From assembly GCA_964017145.1 (NCBI GenBank), contig OZ024852.1:1117945-1181944 (forward strand): a stretch of DNA of 64,000 nt, read 5' to 3'. Below, piece by piece: positions 33,708 through 45,854 of the stretch. The position numbers were made by a program, and so were the translations under genes. The first letter of the stretch is position 1. Every line of letters begins with the position of its first letter. Origin of the DNA: Agrocybe praecox (lineage: Eukaryota > Basidiomycota > Agaricomycetes > Agaricales > Agrocybaceae). The notes under the pieces are model-generated. The model worked only from the letters and a program-made list of their open reading frames with translations. It searched no databases and had not been told where the DNA came from.

Positions 33708-34300
33708 TTTCTCAAATCGATAGAAGAACAGGCAGAGGGAGGGTCCACACGGAGGAAGTCAAAATGCTTCCTATATTCATGTTGCTGGCATATAGTAATT
33801 ATAGAAACGACCTGGCTACTCAATTCCCTGCCGGTATTACTTACTCAGTTCTTATGTTATCATGAACGCCTGAACACCCGACTCGTGGCCATTGGGAGGG
33901 CTTAACCCGTTAAAAAACCGCGCCCGAAATAGTCGATAGTGAAGGTAATAAAAGAGATATTGAGAGTAGTTTTTAGCATAGGCTCATTTCGTCTAGTGGG
34001 ATGCATCCATGTCGATAGGCTAGGCAGAATGCAGCAGCAGCAGAGTAGCAGGTTGACCGTTGGAACTTGCAAGTTGCAGCGAGTAGCCCATTTAGAGAGG
34101 TCACATGCAGTGAACGTGTGAAAAAATGTCGGGAACAGTTATCCGGAATCGGGAAAACGGATTTTTTGTCCTATTTCTAGCAAGTTGCTCATCGATCTTC
34201 GTTTCAAGCCTGGAAAATTCGTTACAAGTTTGTTTTTTGTACCTTTTCTACTGAGCTTGGACTCTGTTACGATTGGAATTCATCGCAACACAAACGATAT

Positions 34301-34573
34301 TTATGTCTCTGCATTTTCGCCTTTTGTTTCAATCTCTTCTCCCTCGAGTTCCCCTTCAGAATCTTCCATTTCACCATCACCATCATCCACATCCCCCCCT
34401 CCCACCGAATCCTCGTCCCATTCCTCTTCCTTTTCCGAATCTGAATTGTCCGTCATTTGATTATCCCAATTACGATTAACAACGACACCCTGTTCTGTTA
34501 ACAACACAATATCTTTGGAGGATATCTTGCTGCAGTAGACAATTGCGAGGGTGACAGTTGGGCAAGACGGCAC
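34301..34573 (-). other. Acidic low-complexity open frame between MFS copies
   Basis: 90 codons with a long Asp/Glu/Ser run (SDSEKEEEWDEDS...). No start context, family or partner exon was seen. It could be the tail of a decayed transposon gene. It lies in the unduplicated spacer between the two MFS units. Confidence 0.25.
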
Positions 34574-37500
34574 GTAACCTACTTATTTAAAACCAACCCG
34601 TCAGAGTAAGCACCTAAAACACGCAACACAAGAAAGACCATACATGTTAAAAAAGGTGTCTGATTTATGACTGTGTACGTACAAATTCACGATCAAGCTT
34701 CAAGAGCCGCATTTCAGAGTTGATACCGGAACTTGGGATGTAAATAACCAAGTTGCTCAATGTCCTCGGCTGTCTTTCCTTCGAGCCGATAGTCTCTTTC
34801 GCCTCTATCACGCTTCTTGTTTTCCCAGCGGACGTACATTCCTCCAAGAGCCGTCATAAAGCACACCACGACACTTGTAACGAGATTGAGGGTATTGCCT
34901 TTGTGGTAGTCCGGTGCATCCGCAGGGAGATACGTCCAAACTCTGAGAAGATATAAACAGCTTCAATTACCAGACATGGTCGTAAGAAATTCAAAAAATA
35001 CATACGCAATGATAGAGCCTATTTGACCGAAGCCTATGATGACGGAAGAGATACACATTTGTATCAGTAGTTGTGTGCGGTAATGAGGTACTACGAGCAT
35101 AGCCCGGCATCAATATTCTGGACATACCTGCTATAGCCGCTGTAGTCACGGCCCGCATAGTGTCAGGCGCTGAGTTATCAGTGGCCCAGGTAAGATACTT
35201 GAGTCCACAAAAAGAAGCAACGTCACGTTAAAGACAAATTGTATGATCCATACGGGCTGGAAAATTGCACACACCATTGGCCCACTTGGTGAACCGCCAG
35301 CAACGGATAAAAAGCATGCTGCATATCTGTGTAGACAAAGACGATCAGATAGGCAGCGCATATAGATATCGGAATAATGGATTCAAACCGTCGCCTGCGG
35401 CTTTACATCCATTATACATATTTACCTTGCATGCGGGTTTTTGGTCGAAATAGCAATCGCGTATCCGACTACCATCAAGAGAACCGAGTATATGATGGGA
35501 AGGCATCTCTGTTTGATGCGATAACTACTCCAGGCGCAAAACAGTGCCCAAACCGCGGCGGCCATGAATGGCGGCACAGTACGAAGCTGTGCACCAACGG
35601 TTGCTGAGCAGAGAGATGGATATCTGCTTGGATGTAAACAAGTGGTAAGTGAAGATTACTTACTGTAATGTCCCACTATAATTGAAATGTCAATGCGTTT
35701 CCGTTCAAAAATCACATTTCAAGACGAAGAGAAAGCATACTTACAGCTATTGATGACAGTCGGGAGAAACAGGCTGAGACCTTGGAAAGATATATTGATC
35801 ATAATGTAGGCAACGGTGCAAAGTGTCGTCTGATTGGTTCAATAAATCATCAACACTAGATCCGAATTGTAGGAGGCACTCACATTAAAATTGAACGATC
35901 GCAGAATCAACTTGAATGTTGTCCGTTCTTTCCGTCCGCCCATTTTTACAACCTGATCAGCATCCATTCGTCTAATTACAATTAAACGCTCGTTTTCTGT
36001 CAGCAGCTTCGACGTCGTGGGATCTCCGGGCATGAAAAAGAGTAGAAAGATTCCGAGACCAATCGTAATGATACCTTGTTGACATCGTTAGCGGGGTTTT
36101 CCTACGAGCAAACGACCAACTGAGCATTGATCGATACCTTCTATCAAAAATATCTGAGCCAACAATCAGCACCCGAAGTAATCTTATTCAAATAAAAGGT
36201 ACCACACTTTTCGCCATCGTTGGACTTTCCCGAAATCTGGGACAGAAAGTAGACCAGATGCAAGAAGGCCGCCGACTAAATAGAGAGCGATATCAGAAGA
36301 TCTGGTTCGATGCTGCGCAATAAATCACTTACAACCACCCGCGAGCGTAGGAGATGTTCCGAAGAAGATCCCAATACGAAGTACGAGTTCGCGACGGGGG
36401 TAATACTGATTACGTCGAATTAGACGAGCTTTCAGAAAATATCATGATGTTTCATCTTCACCCTTGACAGTATATATACCAGACCAGACTGGTAATAATA
36501 GATAAGGATAAATATGGGAAAGGTAGTAGTGCAAAAACGTACAAGAGTACCACCTTCTGCTAGGCCGAGGATGAATCTTACTCCTAGAAGGCCACTGTAA
36601 GATTGAACAAATGCCTCTCCTATCACGATGACACCAAAGGCAATGACTAGAAATGCAATCCAGATAGAACCGAAGCGTTTTACAGCCAAATTGGATGGTA
36701 CATCGGCGATGATGTACTAGAACACTTCAGCTTCGTCGCTTTTACGAACGTTTTATCAAAGGGACTCACGGCGACGTAGAAGACAGTCAGCGCTATATTG
36801 AAGTCAAGCCCCTCCATTCCAAGATCCTTTTCCAATCCTAGGACCTCAAATTAGGCGAAATATACACTAAACATTGGTCTTCATACCTGCTATTCGAGCA
36901 TTTCCTATGGTCATCTTGATTAGCCTTGGGCATCAAATACGTTGTATAGAATTGGTATGACATACCTATTGAAGTCCTGTCAATGAAATTACAACAGTCT
37001 ACGGATTATATAGTGAGCTATCCAGTCGCCAGTATAGTATCACCCACAAATGAGAGTGAATAAAGGAAGCAAGGCGATGTCAAGTTTGCGGACAAGTTTT
37101 TTTTCTGCTTCGCGTTCGTCGTCCGTTAGTTCGTGAATGAGATCGCTCTTTGCGTTGCTTTCAATTTCCTTTGGATGATCTTCGGAAAGAGTGACTGAAC
37201 CTTTCTCGTCTTGCATTTTCTCAAATCGATAGAAGAACAGGCGGAGGGAGGGTCCACACGGAGGAAGTCAAAATGCTTACTATATTCATGCCATTGCTGG
37301 CATATAGTAATTATAGACACGACCTGGCCCTGGCTATTCAATTCCCTGCCGGTATTACTTACTCAGTTCTTATGTTCTCATGAACACCCGAGTCGTGGCC
37401 ATTGGGAGGACTTATCCCGTCAAAAAACCGCGCTCGAAATAGTCGATAATGAAGGTAATAAAAAGGATATTGAGAGTAGTTTGCAGTATGTGCTCATTTC

Positions 37501-37590
37501 GTCCAGTGGGACGCATCCGTGTCGATAGGCTAAGCAGTATGCAGCAGCAGCAGAGTATCAGGTTGACCGTTGAAACTTGCAAGTTGCAGT
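34559..37590. repeat. Tandem duplication unit 2 carrying an MFS gene
   Basis: Partner of 30205-34075. It retains the empty target site of the 838 bp element. Confidence 0.85.
34714..37216 (-). CDS. MFS transporter, Dal5-like family, copy 2
   Basis: Near-identical paralogue of 31207-33707, start 37216 (MQDEKGSVTLSEDHPKE...), same exon order, same C-terminus ...LGYLHPKFRYQL with stop 34714-34716. The membrane exon differs by a few residues (AFGVIVIGEAF against AFGAIVIGEAF). Intron lengths differ slightly: near 36085 copy 2 has a small insertion/deletion relative to copy 1. Presumed functional; the whole gene was not traced exon by exon. Confidence 0.72.
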
Positions 37591-37899
37591 GCAGACGTAG
37601 CGAAAAAGCCTGGGAAAAGCCATGCCCACATTCGTGGGGTGTGGATATCCACGCTGCCACAGGCGATGCCAACACTGGCAACTAGTACGTGGGGAAACTT
37701 TGGGGAAAAGGGTGAACGCGATCTAGAACACTTTATATCTATTTGGCTGCGAGAATGGGGCCCCTAAATATATACCATAAATGGTAGGTACAACAGATTC
37801 AAAACCCGGAAAAAAACTCTACGGCATTGACAAAATAAAAGGAAGGCTCAGAAGTATAACCATCAAAAAAATTCTAGTAATTTAAAAATCAAAATGATC

Positions 37900-39060
37900 A
37901 AATAAGCATTGTAAAGTCCGGAATTCTCATCGTCCAAAATTTCCCTGAAGTCGAAAAAAGTCCCACCGCATCTCTTTGTCGACGACCTCTTGCAGTGGCT
38001 TGGGGTGATTGACCATGAAACCGGGGCGCTGGCCGCCTGCAAGTACCACTCCTTGTAATCCAGCGCCACACACTCACGTCTCTACTTGAGACAATCGATG
38101 AACTCGCTGACCGATAGTCGGCTGTCGTGCTCGCCGAAAAAGATAGACTACAGGCAAAGAATTTGAAGGCCCGGACATATAACGGTAGGAGGCGAGGTCG
38201 AAGTTTCCCTTTGCTTGGGGAAAAATTCTTCGGTATAGCGGTAATGTCACCATCAATGGATCCTTCGTTATCTTGAGCTTCGGGAAATGTGTCCCAAGAA
38301 TGGTTGCCAGGATGTAGCACATCGAGAGAAGTCGATTAAACCGCCCCATTCAAAGCATTTGAACGGTCTATCAAGCTTGCCCTGAATGCTTTCAATCGGA
38401 TGCCTTGTGATATAGACACGTTTTCTAAAGAGAGCGACTGGAGACCTGAATCGAGATGGGATTTAACAACAGAAGATAAGGCGTCAAGTATGCCTGAAAA
38501 GCGTGCGCTATGGCTGTTTTGACAGGCTATGTCCATAGTGATGCTGGATGGGAATGTCCGGTTCCAGATGAAAATTTCGACATATTTGGAGTGCGATGAA
38601 CATTTGAGATGCCGAAGATGGTTAAGATGAGCCGTCCTAGAAATAAGTAAATGCTGTGGGCAAACGTTCAAAAGATCCAAGGCAAGAACATCCAAGATTT
38701 CGGTCGTAGTGGGTTGACGGCAAGAAGGTGACTCTGGATGGTGGATTTCCAAAGTCGTTAGCGTGAATGAATTGGTGACTTGGGGGGGGGGCAATTAATG
38801 CTACAACCCACGAGTTCGAGGTGTTCGAGTCGATCACTATCGCGGTTAACTCCACCAAGGTTCGAGAAGGAATATCCGTCAACCATAAACTTTGAATGCG
38901 AAATGCGTGTTTGAGGACCTCTTTCGTAACTTCAATCATTGAGTATAAGGAGACGATGTTATCTGCCTGACGAAGTGAAAGGTACGGGTGAGGATTTCTG
39001 GTGGAATCCGAGAGTTTGGGACAAAGGTGTTCCTCTTCGTCTGTAATTCTTCGCCTTCGC
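37900..39060 (-). CDS. F-box-like protein, possibly broken
   Basis: Near 39030-38960 the minus strand reads SRIPPEILTRTFHFVR, an F-box start like those of the many mushroom F-box proteins. It is followed by VLKHAFRIQSLWLTDIPSRT and later leucine-rich-like text (DRLEHLELVGCSINC, then SFTLTTLEIHHPES, SGLQSLSLENVSISQGIRL, ITKDPLMVTLPLYRRIF). The parts lie in different frames. Some changes can be introns, but one falls at a run of ten G on the plus strand (about 38780-38789), which suggests a homopolymer frameshift. Exon ends are not resolved. Role would be substrate recognition for SCF ubiquitin ligase if intact. Confidence 0.45.
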
Positions 39061-39242
39061 GTTCATCAACATGTGTGTCGGTAATGCGAGATGTACTATG
39101 TATAAAGCTTGGCGGCTCAAGCGCTCAATGTTCGTATTGAGAATCACTCTTCAATAGTAGGATTTCCCACACTTACACGGTCACATGGCCACGCTAGTGC
39201 TTTCCGTCTCCGCCTACGTTCGCGTTGAAAACACAGTACAAT

Positions 39243-39567
39243 ATGGAGCCGTCTTTCCTGCAAGATATCTGTCTTATTCTTCAACATTTCTATGCTTCAA
39301 ATACTGAGCTGCCTAACTCTCCGGTCTCCGAAGCGGCCAATCGCTTAACAGGTGTTCTTCTCGGGTATGGCCTGCTTACCGTTGATTATGACAGGCAGCT
39401 GTCTTCGGAGGTGCAAGTCTTTCCTGTCCCGCTTTTTGCATGAGCTAATGCCTTTAATCAACTAGGGTGAACCAAGAACCTTCCTTTCTCTCACACTTCA
39501 GCATCATCCACCCGGCATTGTCGAATTCTATCAAAATCACCCACAGTACTTATCATATCCAGGCTGA
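39243..39567 (+). CDS. Hypothetical small protein
   Basis: Two exons (39243-39410, 39466-39567; intron 39411-39465) give 89 residues (270 nt). Starts MEPSFLQDICLILQHFYASN and ends FYQNHPQYLSYPG. No signal peptide, membrane segment or known domain. Divergent from the F-box-like gene. Not recognised. Confidence 0.45.
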
Positions 39568-39600
39568 AATGAATCAATTACGACAGATTACCATAGGCTG

Positions 39601-39951
39601 ATGGATTCCCCGGCACCGACAGACTTTTCTTCATTGACTACAACGTTGGCGGGCTCTCCGGAACCTCCTGCCCAATCCTCGCTCTATGGTTTCCCCGAAA
39701 TAGATAATTTGAATTCAAACGGATGTACTGATGTCAGTATGCATGGGACACCTCCCTTGGACTTCACACATAATTATTTGGCCACTGTATATGACTCTAC
39801 CAGTAATGCCTGCCCTGAGGCAGCCCTTGAGGAGCTGCACGATTTGTCGGTTGAAATAGAGGGTGACGACGTTGGAGATGAAGCGAACAAAACGCTAGCG
39901 CAGGTTATCGTTGGTACTGCGTTCGCGCGAGCGGACGAGGTTGAGCTTTGA
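39601..39951 (+). CDS. Hypothetical acidic protein or exon
   Basis: Open frame of 116 codons (MDSPAPTDFSSLTTTLAGSP ... AFARADEVEL), acidic and probably disordered. It may be a separate small gene or a downstream exon of the preceding one; no splice link is compelling. Confidence 0.35.
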   Translation: MDSPAPTDFSSLTTTLAGSPEPPAQSSLYGFPEIDNLNSNGCTDVSMHGTPPLDFTHNYLATVYDSTSNACPEAALEELHDLSVEIEGDDVGDEANKTLAQVIVGTAFARADEVEL

Positions 39952-41060
39952 AGCCGAGGACAGAAACCGAGGATCTCGAAGCGTGAGTCCCCGTTTGCTC
40001 GCTGAGACTCGCATGTATGCTTATGTAGCCATCAATTAAACTCAACGTAGCTTTGATTGTTCCTGCCTACCGCTCAATAAACCGCCCACACCTGGCCAAG
40101 AAGTGGTTTGACCGTGTAAGCATTGGGCCGAGGACGATCTTCTCCTCGTATGGGATGTTACAATGAGCCCTTCCTCCCGAGACACTCTTGGGTCTATAAC
40201 CGTTCCCTCGGGATATGTGTACACAATTCATCCGTCAGTCTCATATATATATAGTATAGTCTTATTCTCTTAGTTAATATTATTCACTTTCCAGAGACGC
40301 TGCCTGCAGGGGTGCTACAACTGACATCGTCAACGCAGGCACGATGATTATCTGAGTACCATTAACTCAGATAACTCGTGGCTCCTATCGTTGCTTATGA
40401 TACAAAACTAACACAAACACGATTCGTGATGAGTAGTAGAAAATCGGATATACGTGTTTGTAAATGGAGAAAATGATAATAAACGACGATAAACTAAAAC
40501 GATGATGTACTTAGCAAAGCACTGTGGAAGTTATTTAGGCACCGGTAAATCTTACCACCATTGGTGACCAGTGACATTGGAAAGTGCGCGTCCTTCCCTT
40601 CCATTACCAAAATTTGACAGGCATACGGTCGACCGATGAACCATCTATTCATCCACATTAATTCGTTCGCAGCGGTAACTGCTGCGAATAGCACGATAAT
40701 CTTTGACTTCTGCGAAGCCCGGGCCATAGACGTCACTGCTAACATCTCCACGATCTTCTTCTCTGTAAAAGATCATGGAGTTGTCTCGGCATAGCTGATT
40801 AAAGATAAACGAAAATGTTTCAAAAAGTTACCGATGTAAGGTGCACCTATATTCCTCAGGCACCATAACGGAACCAAGATCGCGGCGCACTGAGGGATGA
40901 ATGTTTAATTTCTTACATGTACCAGAGCCAACGGGCATAGACGAGCACGCTATGGCGAGACGGTGGGGACAAAACCAGATTTCAGGCTCTCTCTGGAGAA
41001 AATTGTCAGAGATAAAAGTGCCCGACCAGATGCAATGAATTATACTGACCAAAGACAGAA
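39952..41060. other. Intergenic, nothing firm
   Basis: Short minus-strand open frames at 40042-40224 and 40494-40751 have no recognisable motif. No RNA gene or repeat was seen. Confidence 0.4.
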
Positions 41061-41065
41061 CCGTC

Positions 41066-41281
41066 TTGTAGTTCAGATATAACTCCAGGCGATGTATAGA
41101 CGTTTTTTGACATTGGAAAGAACGAGAAAGGCAGATATGTCGGATAGATTGGGTGGCGGTTCTTTTCAGCATCGTTCGGACTTCGGCGTGCAGCGTGGGA
41201 ATTTGTTATCCTTATGCTCCTTGCCGGCGCGGCATCAACAAGCGCGTATTTGGCTTTTATTTGTCCTTCTACTTTAGTCAA
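41066..41281 (-). pseudogene. Cardiolipin synthase 5' fragment
   Basis: Matches the presequence region of the gene at 3.0-4.1 kb (MLKRTATQSIRHICLSRSFQ) up to the LELYL.YK codons, then unrelated sequence. An extra 7 bp (near 41178-41184) also breaks the frame with the upstream alternative start. No catalytic region is present. Confidence 0.8.
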
Positions 41282-41303
41282 AACCTACGGTACATGTTTC
41301 TCT

Positions 41304-41852
41304 CTAGTCAAGGTCGTCTATCTCTACTTCGTAGTCTCGGATAAAGAGGTCGGCAACCGCCTCGCCTGCATCCAGTAAACCACCTGCTATCGCAGTATGA
41401 TTCTTGATAAACCCGCCTACTTTGTGAATACCCTTGATAACACTTTGGCCTATTGCAGCAGCTCGCCCTGTTCCATCGCTTCTTGTCTCCATGAACTCGG
41501 TATTCTGGGACTCTCTAGCTTGGTAGACGGCACGCATCTCTTCTCGATTGTTGAGCTCCTCGACAGACCGCTTTGAGGAGTTTCTACTTCCAAAGTTTTG
41601 GAATTCATGAACGATTGGAATGACCCTATACAAGAGCTATTCAGTTACTGTTGAAGGGTAATGATTTCATGAATGCACCTACACGTCTTCTAAATTCTTT
41701 ACTGTTCCGAACACTTTATCAGCGGTTGCTAGGCCGTCTTCCCATTCAGACTTCAAAGATCTCCTGCTTGTGGACATGCTGGCTGTGATAGGGGCGGAAA
41801 ATGTAGGCGTAATAATGGAGAGAGCCACAAGAGTACTGGCGATGTAGAACAT
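41304..41852 (-). CDS. Small secreted precursor of the A-G family (gene G')
   Basis: Exons 41852-41683 and 41625-41304 sum to 492 nt (163 residues). Signal peptide MFYIASTLVALSIITPTFSA, dibasic RR in STSRRSLK, KR in SSKRSVEEL, helical segment SVIKGIHKVGGFIKNH and tail ending EIDDLD. Relative to G it lacks about 15 residues in the middle (the KNILNEAG part) and differs at both sides of the intron, where exon 1 ends in NLEDV instead of the SAAEGL end of G. It still splices in frame, so both copies look usable. Confidence 0.8.
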
Positions 41853-41887
41853 GTTTGATTTATATGTGGGTGGTGGTGGCGAAGTTG

Positions 41888-42002
41888 TTTTTAGAGCTGC
41901 GTACAACGTTGAGCTCGAAGTATTTGTCGAGAATGAAAATAAGATGCAATGAAGAGACCAGCTCGATGAAGAACCAACTTCTCTTGGCTCACCTTTAATA
42001 CT
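41888..42002 (-). promoter_or_regulatory. Promoter and leader boxes of gene G'
   Basis: TATTAAAGG near 41995-42003, box 1 GGTTCTTCATCGAGCTGGTC (about 41974-41955), and box 2 variant CGAGCTCAACGTTGTACGCA (about 41919-41900). Gene G has lost this second box through the small deletion in its leader. Confidence 0.6.
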
Positions 42003-42026
42003 TTTTTCTACGTACAGTGTACACAC

Positions 42027-43918
42027 GAAGCCATCTCCTACCTCATGATAAAATCAGGATAAGTGGAACTCCAGTGGAGATATCCCACCAGTTCTGCATA
42101 ATTTCTAAACATAGTCTTTTCATCGTGATGCCAAGTCAGCCTGGAAGTTGATATTCGGCGCTTACTCCGAAAATACGTCGGATAATTTCTAAACATAACA
42201 TTTCCATCATGATCCCGAGGCGACCTGCAATTGGATCGTTAAACGCTCGTCCTGAGGACCGGATCGATCTCTGTGCCATTTTCGTATGATCAACGACATA
42301 CAAGCTCTCCTGCAGCGCGATCGAGCATAAAACGAAAAATGATGAAGTTGAGAACAGGATCATCTGTGATGCGTGGTGTCATCATACGTCCTCCGTAGTA
42401 TCATATTATAAGAACAATGGCGAACGCTGTTTTGGAACCATGAACATCTGATATGGTCCTGGAACAGATTTCAGTCTCTCCAGGTGCTCAAACGTAAGAC
42501 TTGGGCGGTAATATGCTGAACTTAAACTTGAACTCTGGCAACTGACGGAAACTACTGATTTTGCGCGATGCTCCAGCTAGTACAAGACGTCGCCGTATTC
42601 TATCGACACATACTTTGGAGTTGTTGCACAAAGGACAATAGTGTGTTTTGCGTGGAAGATACATCCAGAGATAGGTATCTTGGATGAGTGGATCGAGTTG
42701 CGGGCCAAAGTCGATATCACGCCAGTGCTGACATTGGCTCCGTTCCACTTGACTGCGGAAAAAAGGGCCGTAATGGGCGCAACGATGAAGGATATATTAA
42801 AGCAGAGAAGGAATGGGCTTGGTGATGAGATTTTGATGGAGCGAAGTATATGGTACAGATAACATTGAGTGTGGGAACTTCTTTTTGTTGTTGTGCTCCT
42901 TGCCTGGACGGCATCACCGGGGTCGTATTTGGCTTTTAGTATTAAAATGCATGCCTTGCTTGCTCTTTGGTTAGTCCTTCTATTTTTTTCATCATAAAAA
43001 CTATGATATGTGTAGTCAATGCTATTTTATTTTTCTTGTCAATTTAGGTCTATTGAAGTATGACTTCACGCAGACATAATACATTAATGAGCGTAACTAC
43101 CAGGACTCTGCGCCCGGCTCCATTCCCCATGAACCCTCTGTGCACCGATGAGGCACACCCGAAGCGATTCTCCCCAGTCAGCAGGCCAATGCTAATACCT
43201 GCTCACAAAAATCCAAATTCCCCTCTATCGCTTCTGCGAATTCAGCGTGAATCCTAAATATAGTCATTCCATCATGATATCAAGTCGAACTAATGTTCTG
43301 CAATAAGCGCCCAGCTTGAGCTTCCATAGCACATCTATGGATCAATGATTTTCTATACAACAACGGGGTGCAGGAATTTGGGATAACTGCGATATCGATA
43401 CCCAAGCTCAAATCGAGGATGTCGATGAAACAGGAACGCCGCTCTTGGATCCAAAATGATTAATTTTCGATACATCGTTGTGACACTCTGATGAAAGGTG
43501 CTAATGGCAAGTATTTTAGGATTGTAGTATCTGATCTAAAACATACATGAAACGTAACGTACGACTAGTATATGCACCGTCTTTGATATGCCTTCATTAG
43601 GAGAACGGTCACATCTAGGTCACATCTATTCTCGCCAACCAAAGTTTTTGAGGGGCATGATATACTGTGCTCCGAGATCTTTATGTGAATTCATTCAGCT
43701 TAGCTCCACGTCGACGTCCAAGAATGGAGTATAATGCAAATGGAATATAAAACCTTTTCAGATCATCAATTTCTGGGTCAATTTTTAGCCCTTCATTGAA
43801 ACCAAGTCGAACAACGCTGCCAGAAGATTTGATATATTACATGTTTTTCCCTTTTTATTCAATGAGATGCTAGCTACAATAATTGTACAAGAAAGTAAAA
43901 GACTCCATATTACACCAT
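42027..43918. other. Duplicated intergenic region with degraded coding remnants
   Basis: Counterpart of 4941-6851. The same decayed minus-strand pieces occur (e.g. 42488-42748, LDPLIQDTYLWMYLPRK, then PLCNNSKVCVDRIRRRLVL). Unidentified; no intact gene. Confidence 0.4.
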
Positions 43919-44787
43919 CTAATCAAGCTCATCGATGTCAGTGACTTCGCGTACAACGTAAATTTCACCAGTCTCTTCGTCCCGGATGAAGTGCTTCACA
44001 GCTTGGGCGGCGGTTTTGATAATCCCACCAATGAGGAATGGTTCGGGCTCACGAGCATCGAGGTCCTCCTTGCCGTAGAACTCGCGAACGTACACTTCGC
44101 CGGTCTCTTCGTCGCGGATGAAGTTCTTCACGATTTTGCCGACACCTTTGAAGAGGGCACCAAGACCGGGCTCACGGGCCTCGACGAATTCGCTCTCGTC
44201 GAAGTCACGTTCGAAGAGCTCACCAGTCTCCTCGTCGCGGATGAAGTTCTTGACGATTTTTCCTACACCTTTGAAGAGTCCGCCAAGACCGGGCTCGCGC
44301 GCTTCCATGGATTCGCTGTTATCAAAGTCACGTTGTTATTGAGTGTTCAAGGCAGCAACACTGGAATTTTGGTCAGATCAGATAGAGAAGTAGTACTTTC
44401 AAAGTGAGTAAACTCACGTTCCAGCAAATCCGGCGGCACCCGCAACGGCGTGGCCTGCGTGCCTGAGAGTAGATGCCGACACTCGGAATTTGGGCTCACG
44501 AGCGTCTATTTCAGCATCTTCGAAGTCACGTTGTCTCTGGGTATTTTCATGAGTGCAACGCTATGCAAAGAAAATTGAAAATTGGAATCAACATGATTGA
44601 ATCTCAAGGAATCAGCTTTTATATGCTCACGTTCCAGCGAATCCAGCAGCACCGGCAAGGGCATGGCCAGCAGTCTTGATGGTGAGATTCTGCGTGCATC
44701 GTGATTGTGATTGTTCTCGGCAGTAGCAGGGCCAGGGATACACAAGGCGGCAAGTATAACAAAGAAAGCGGTGGAAAATAGCTGCAT
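43919..44787 (-). pseudogene. Truncated chimeric copy of precursor A
   Basis: Carries the last three exon units of A (partial ISPS/GFAGT cassette, FRVSAS cassette, GLGGLFK exon with tail DIDELD). Breaks relative to A: a 7 bp deletion after the ISPS codons (near 44684), a 2 bp length change in the NTQRQRD codons (near 44543), and an in-frame TAA at the NTQQQ codons (near 44337). At the 5' end, where the duplication stops, the frame is joined to an unrelated signal-peptide-like start (MQLFSTAFFVILAALC..., 44787) followed by ENNHNHDARR. The original signal-peptide exon, KGFRS exon and RITGAQ blocks are missing. Confidence 0.75.
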
Positions 44788-45854
44788 AGTCAATATTGCT
44801 GTGATAACTAGCGAGAATTGGAGAAGCTGGTAGACAGAAAATTCCACTGATGATTGTATGGGCGGCAAGTCGGAGAAAGAAGCCAAATTTTAGGACCCGG
44901 CCGTGTGTCACTTACTTTTCTAATGAAAACATAATTACCTCGTATGGCCAGACTAAGTAGAACTAATTCCTTTCTTCATCGCAGACACCTTCGGGGCTGA
45001 GCGCTGAGCTCTAAGCTTGGACAAGAATTTGTGGTAATTATATCGAGACATGCAGCCTTGTTTGATCTATCTGCACACAATATACTCGACTTGATTCAGA
45101 TTCCGAGAATTCCGAGAAAAGGTCCGGAGACAAGGTTACGCAGAGACACAGATAAAAATCGACAAGAAAAATACAAATTATACGGTGTAACGAGAATGAC
45201 GACCTTAGCTACTGCACATATGCGTATGCCGTTCTACGATTCTATAAAACGAATCAAGGTGATAAAGACATTATATCGTGCTCAAGGACAAAAAGAAATG
45301 CCGCGCCAGTGCTTCATCATGATCACAAAATCCACGTATCGTCTGTGTCCCTCAGAGTCCGACCCATAAGAAATGAAAAAACAATAGTTGTCCATCAAAC
45401 ATGGCAATATACGTATCAGAAATACCCAAGAAACGTGCAACGACTCCCTTTAGTAGATCAACGTTGTCAACCGAGAGGCCTGAGCAGGAGGCTCGAGGGT
45501 TTGAATCTGCGCCACATATATATCTGCAGATTAGTCATTCCATGGACCATGAGCTATGTCGCCGTAATTGGTTTTTTTTTGAGACCGAGATGATGAAGTA
45601 AAAGAGGGACATGATATACGGGAAAATGACAGTGGCCGCCATCACGCCTATTGATATTGAAGAGCGAAGAAATTCAACTGGAAATTGGAAAAAGTCACAT
45701 GCAACGAATGCGTGAGAAATGTCACACACTGATCCGAATTAGGATTTAGTACATATGGTTTGGTCTGTACCTCCTGTGATGCAACGAAAGGTCATGGTGC
45801 GGTCCCGAGAATCTATAAAAGTGGATCAAACCTGAGGCCTGAACGTCGACCACC
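44788..45854. other. Intergenic
   Basis: No gene recognised. A TATA box (CTATAAAAGTGG) near 45813 serves the next gene. Confidence 0.5.

Larger units (their letters stand above)
30205..34075. repeat. Tandem duplication unit 1 carrying an MFS gene
   Basis: Collinear with 34559-37590 (same orientation, high identity) apart from the 838 bp insertion and an unmatched stretch (about 34100-34558) between the units. The left end begins at the shared GGCACGTAACCTACTTATTT; the right end shares the run of CAG triplets near 34034 / 37544. Confidence 0.85.
41066..44702. repeat. Segmental duplication, copy 2 (partner 3953-7640)
   Basis: Same order and orientation as copy 1. It carries a truncated cardiolipin synthase 5' end, gene G', the degraded intergenic stretch and the 3' part of precursor A. 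It is a 37 kb translocated duplication that brackets the peptide-precursor array and the MFS pair. Confidence 0.9.

Noticed and set aside
43883..44407. Plus-strand open frame over the copy of gene A
   Set aside because: Shadow of the minus-strand peptide units; the same shadow appears at 6924-7340.
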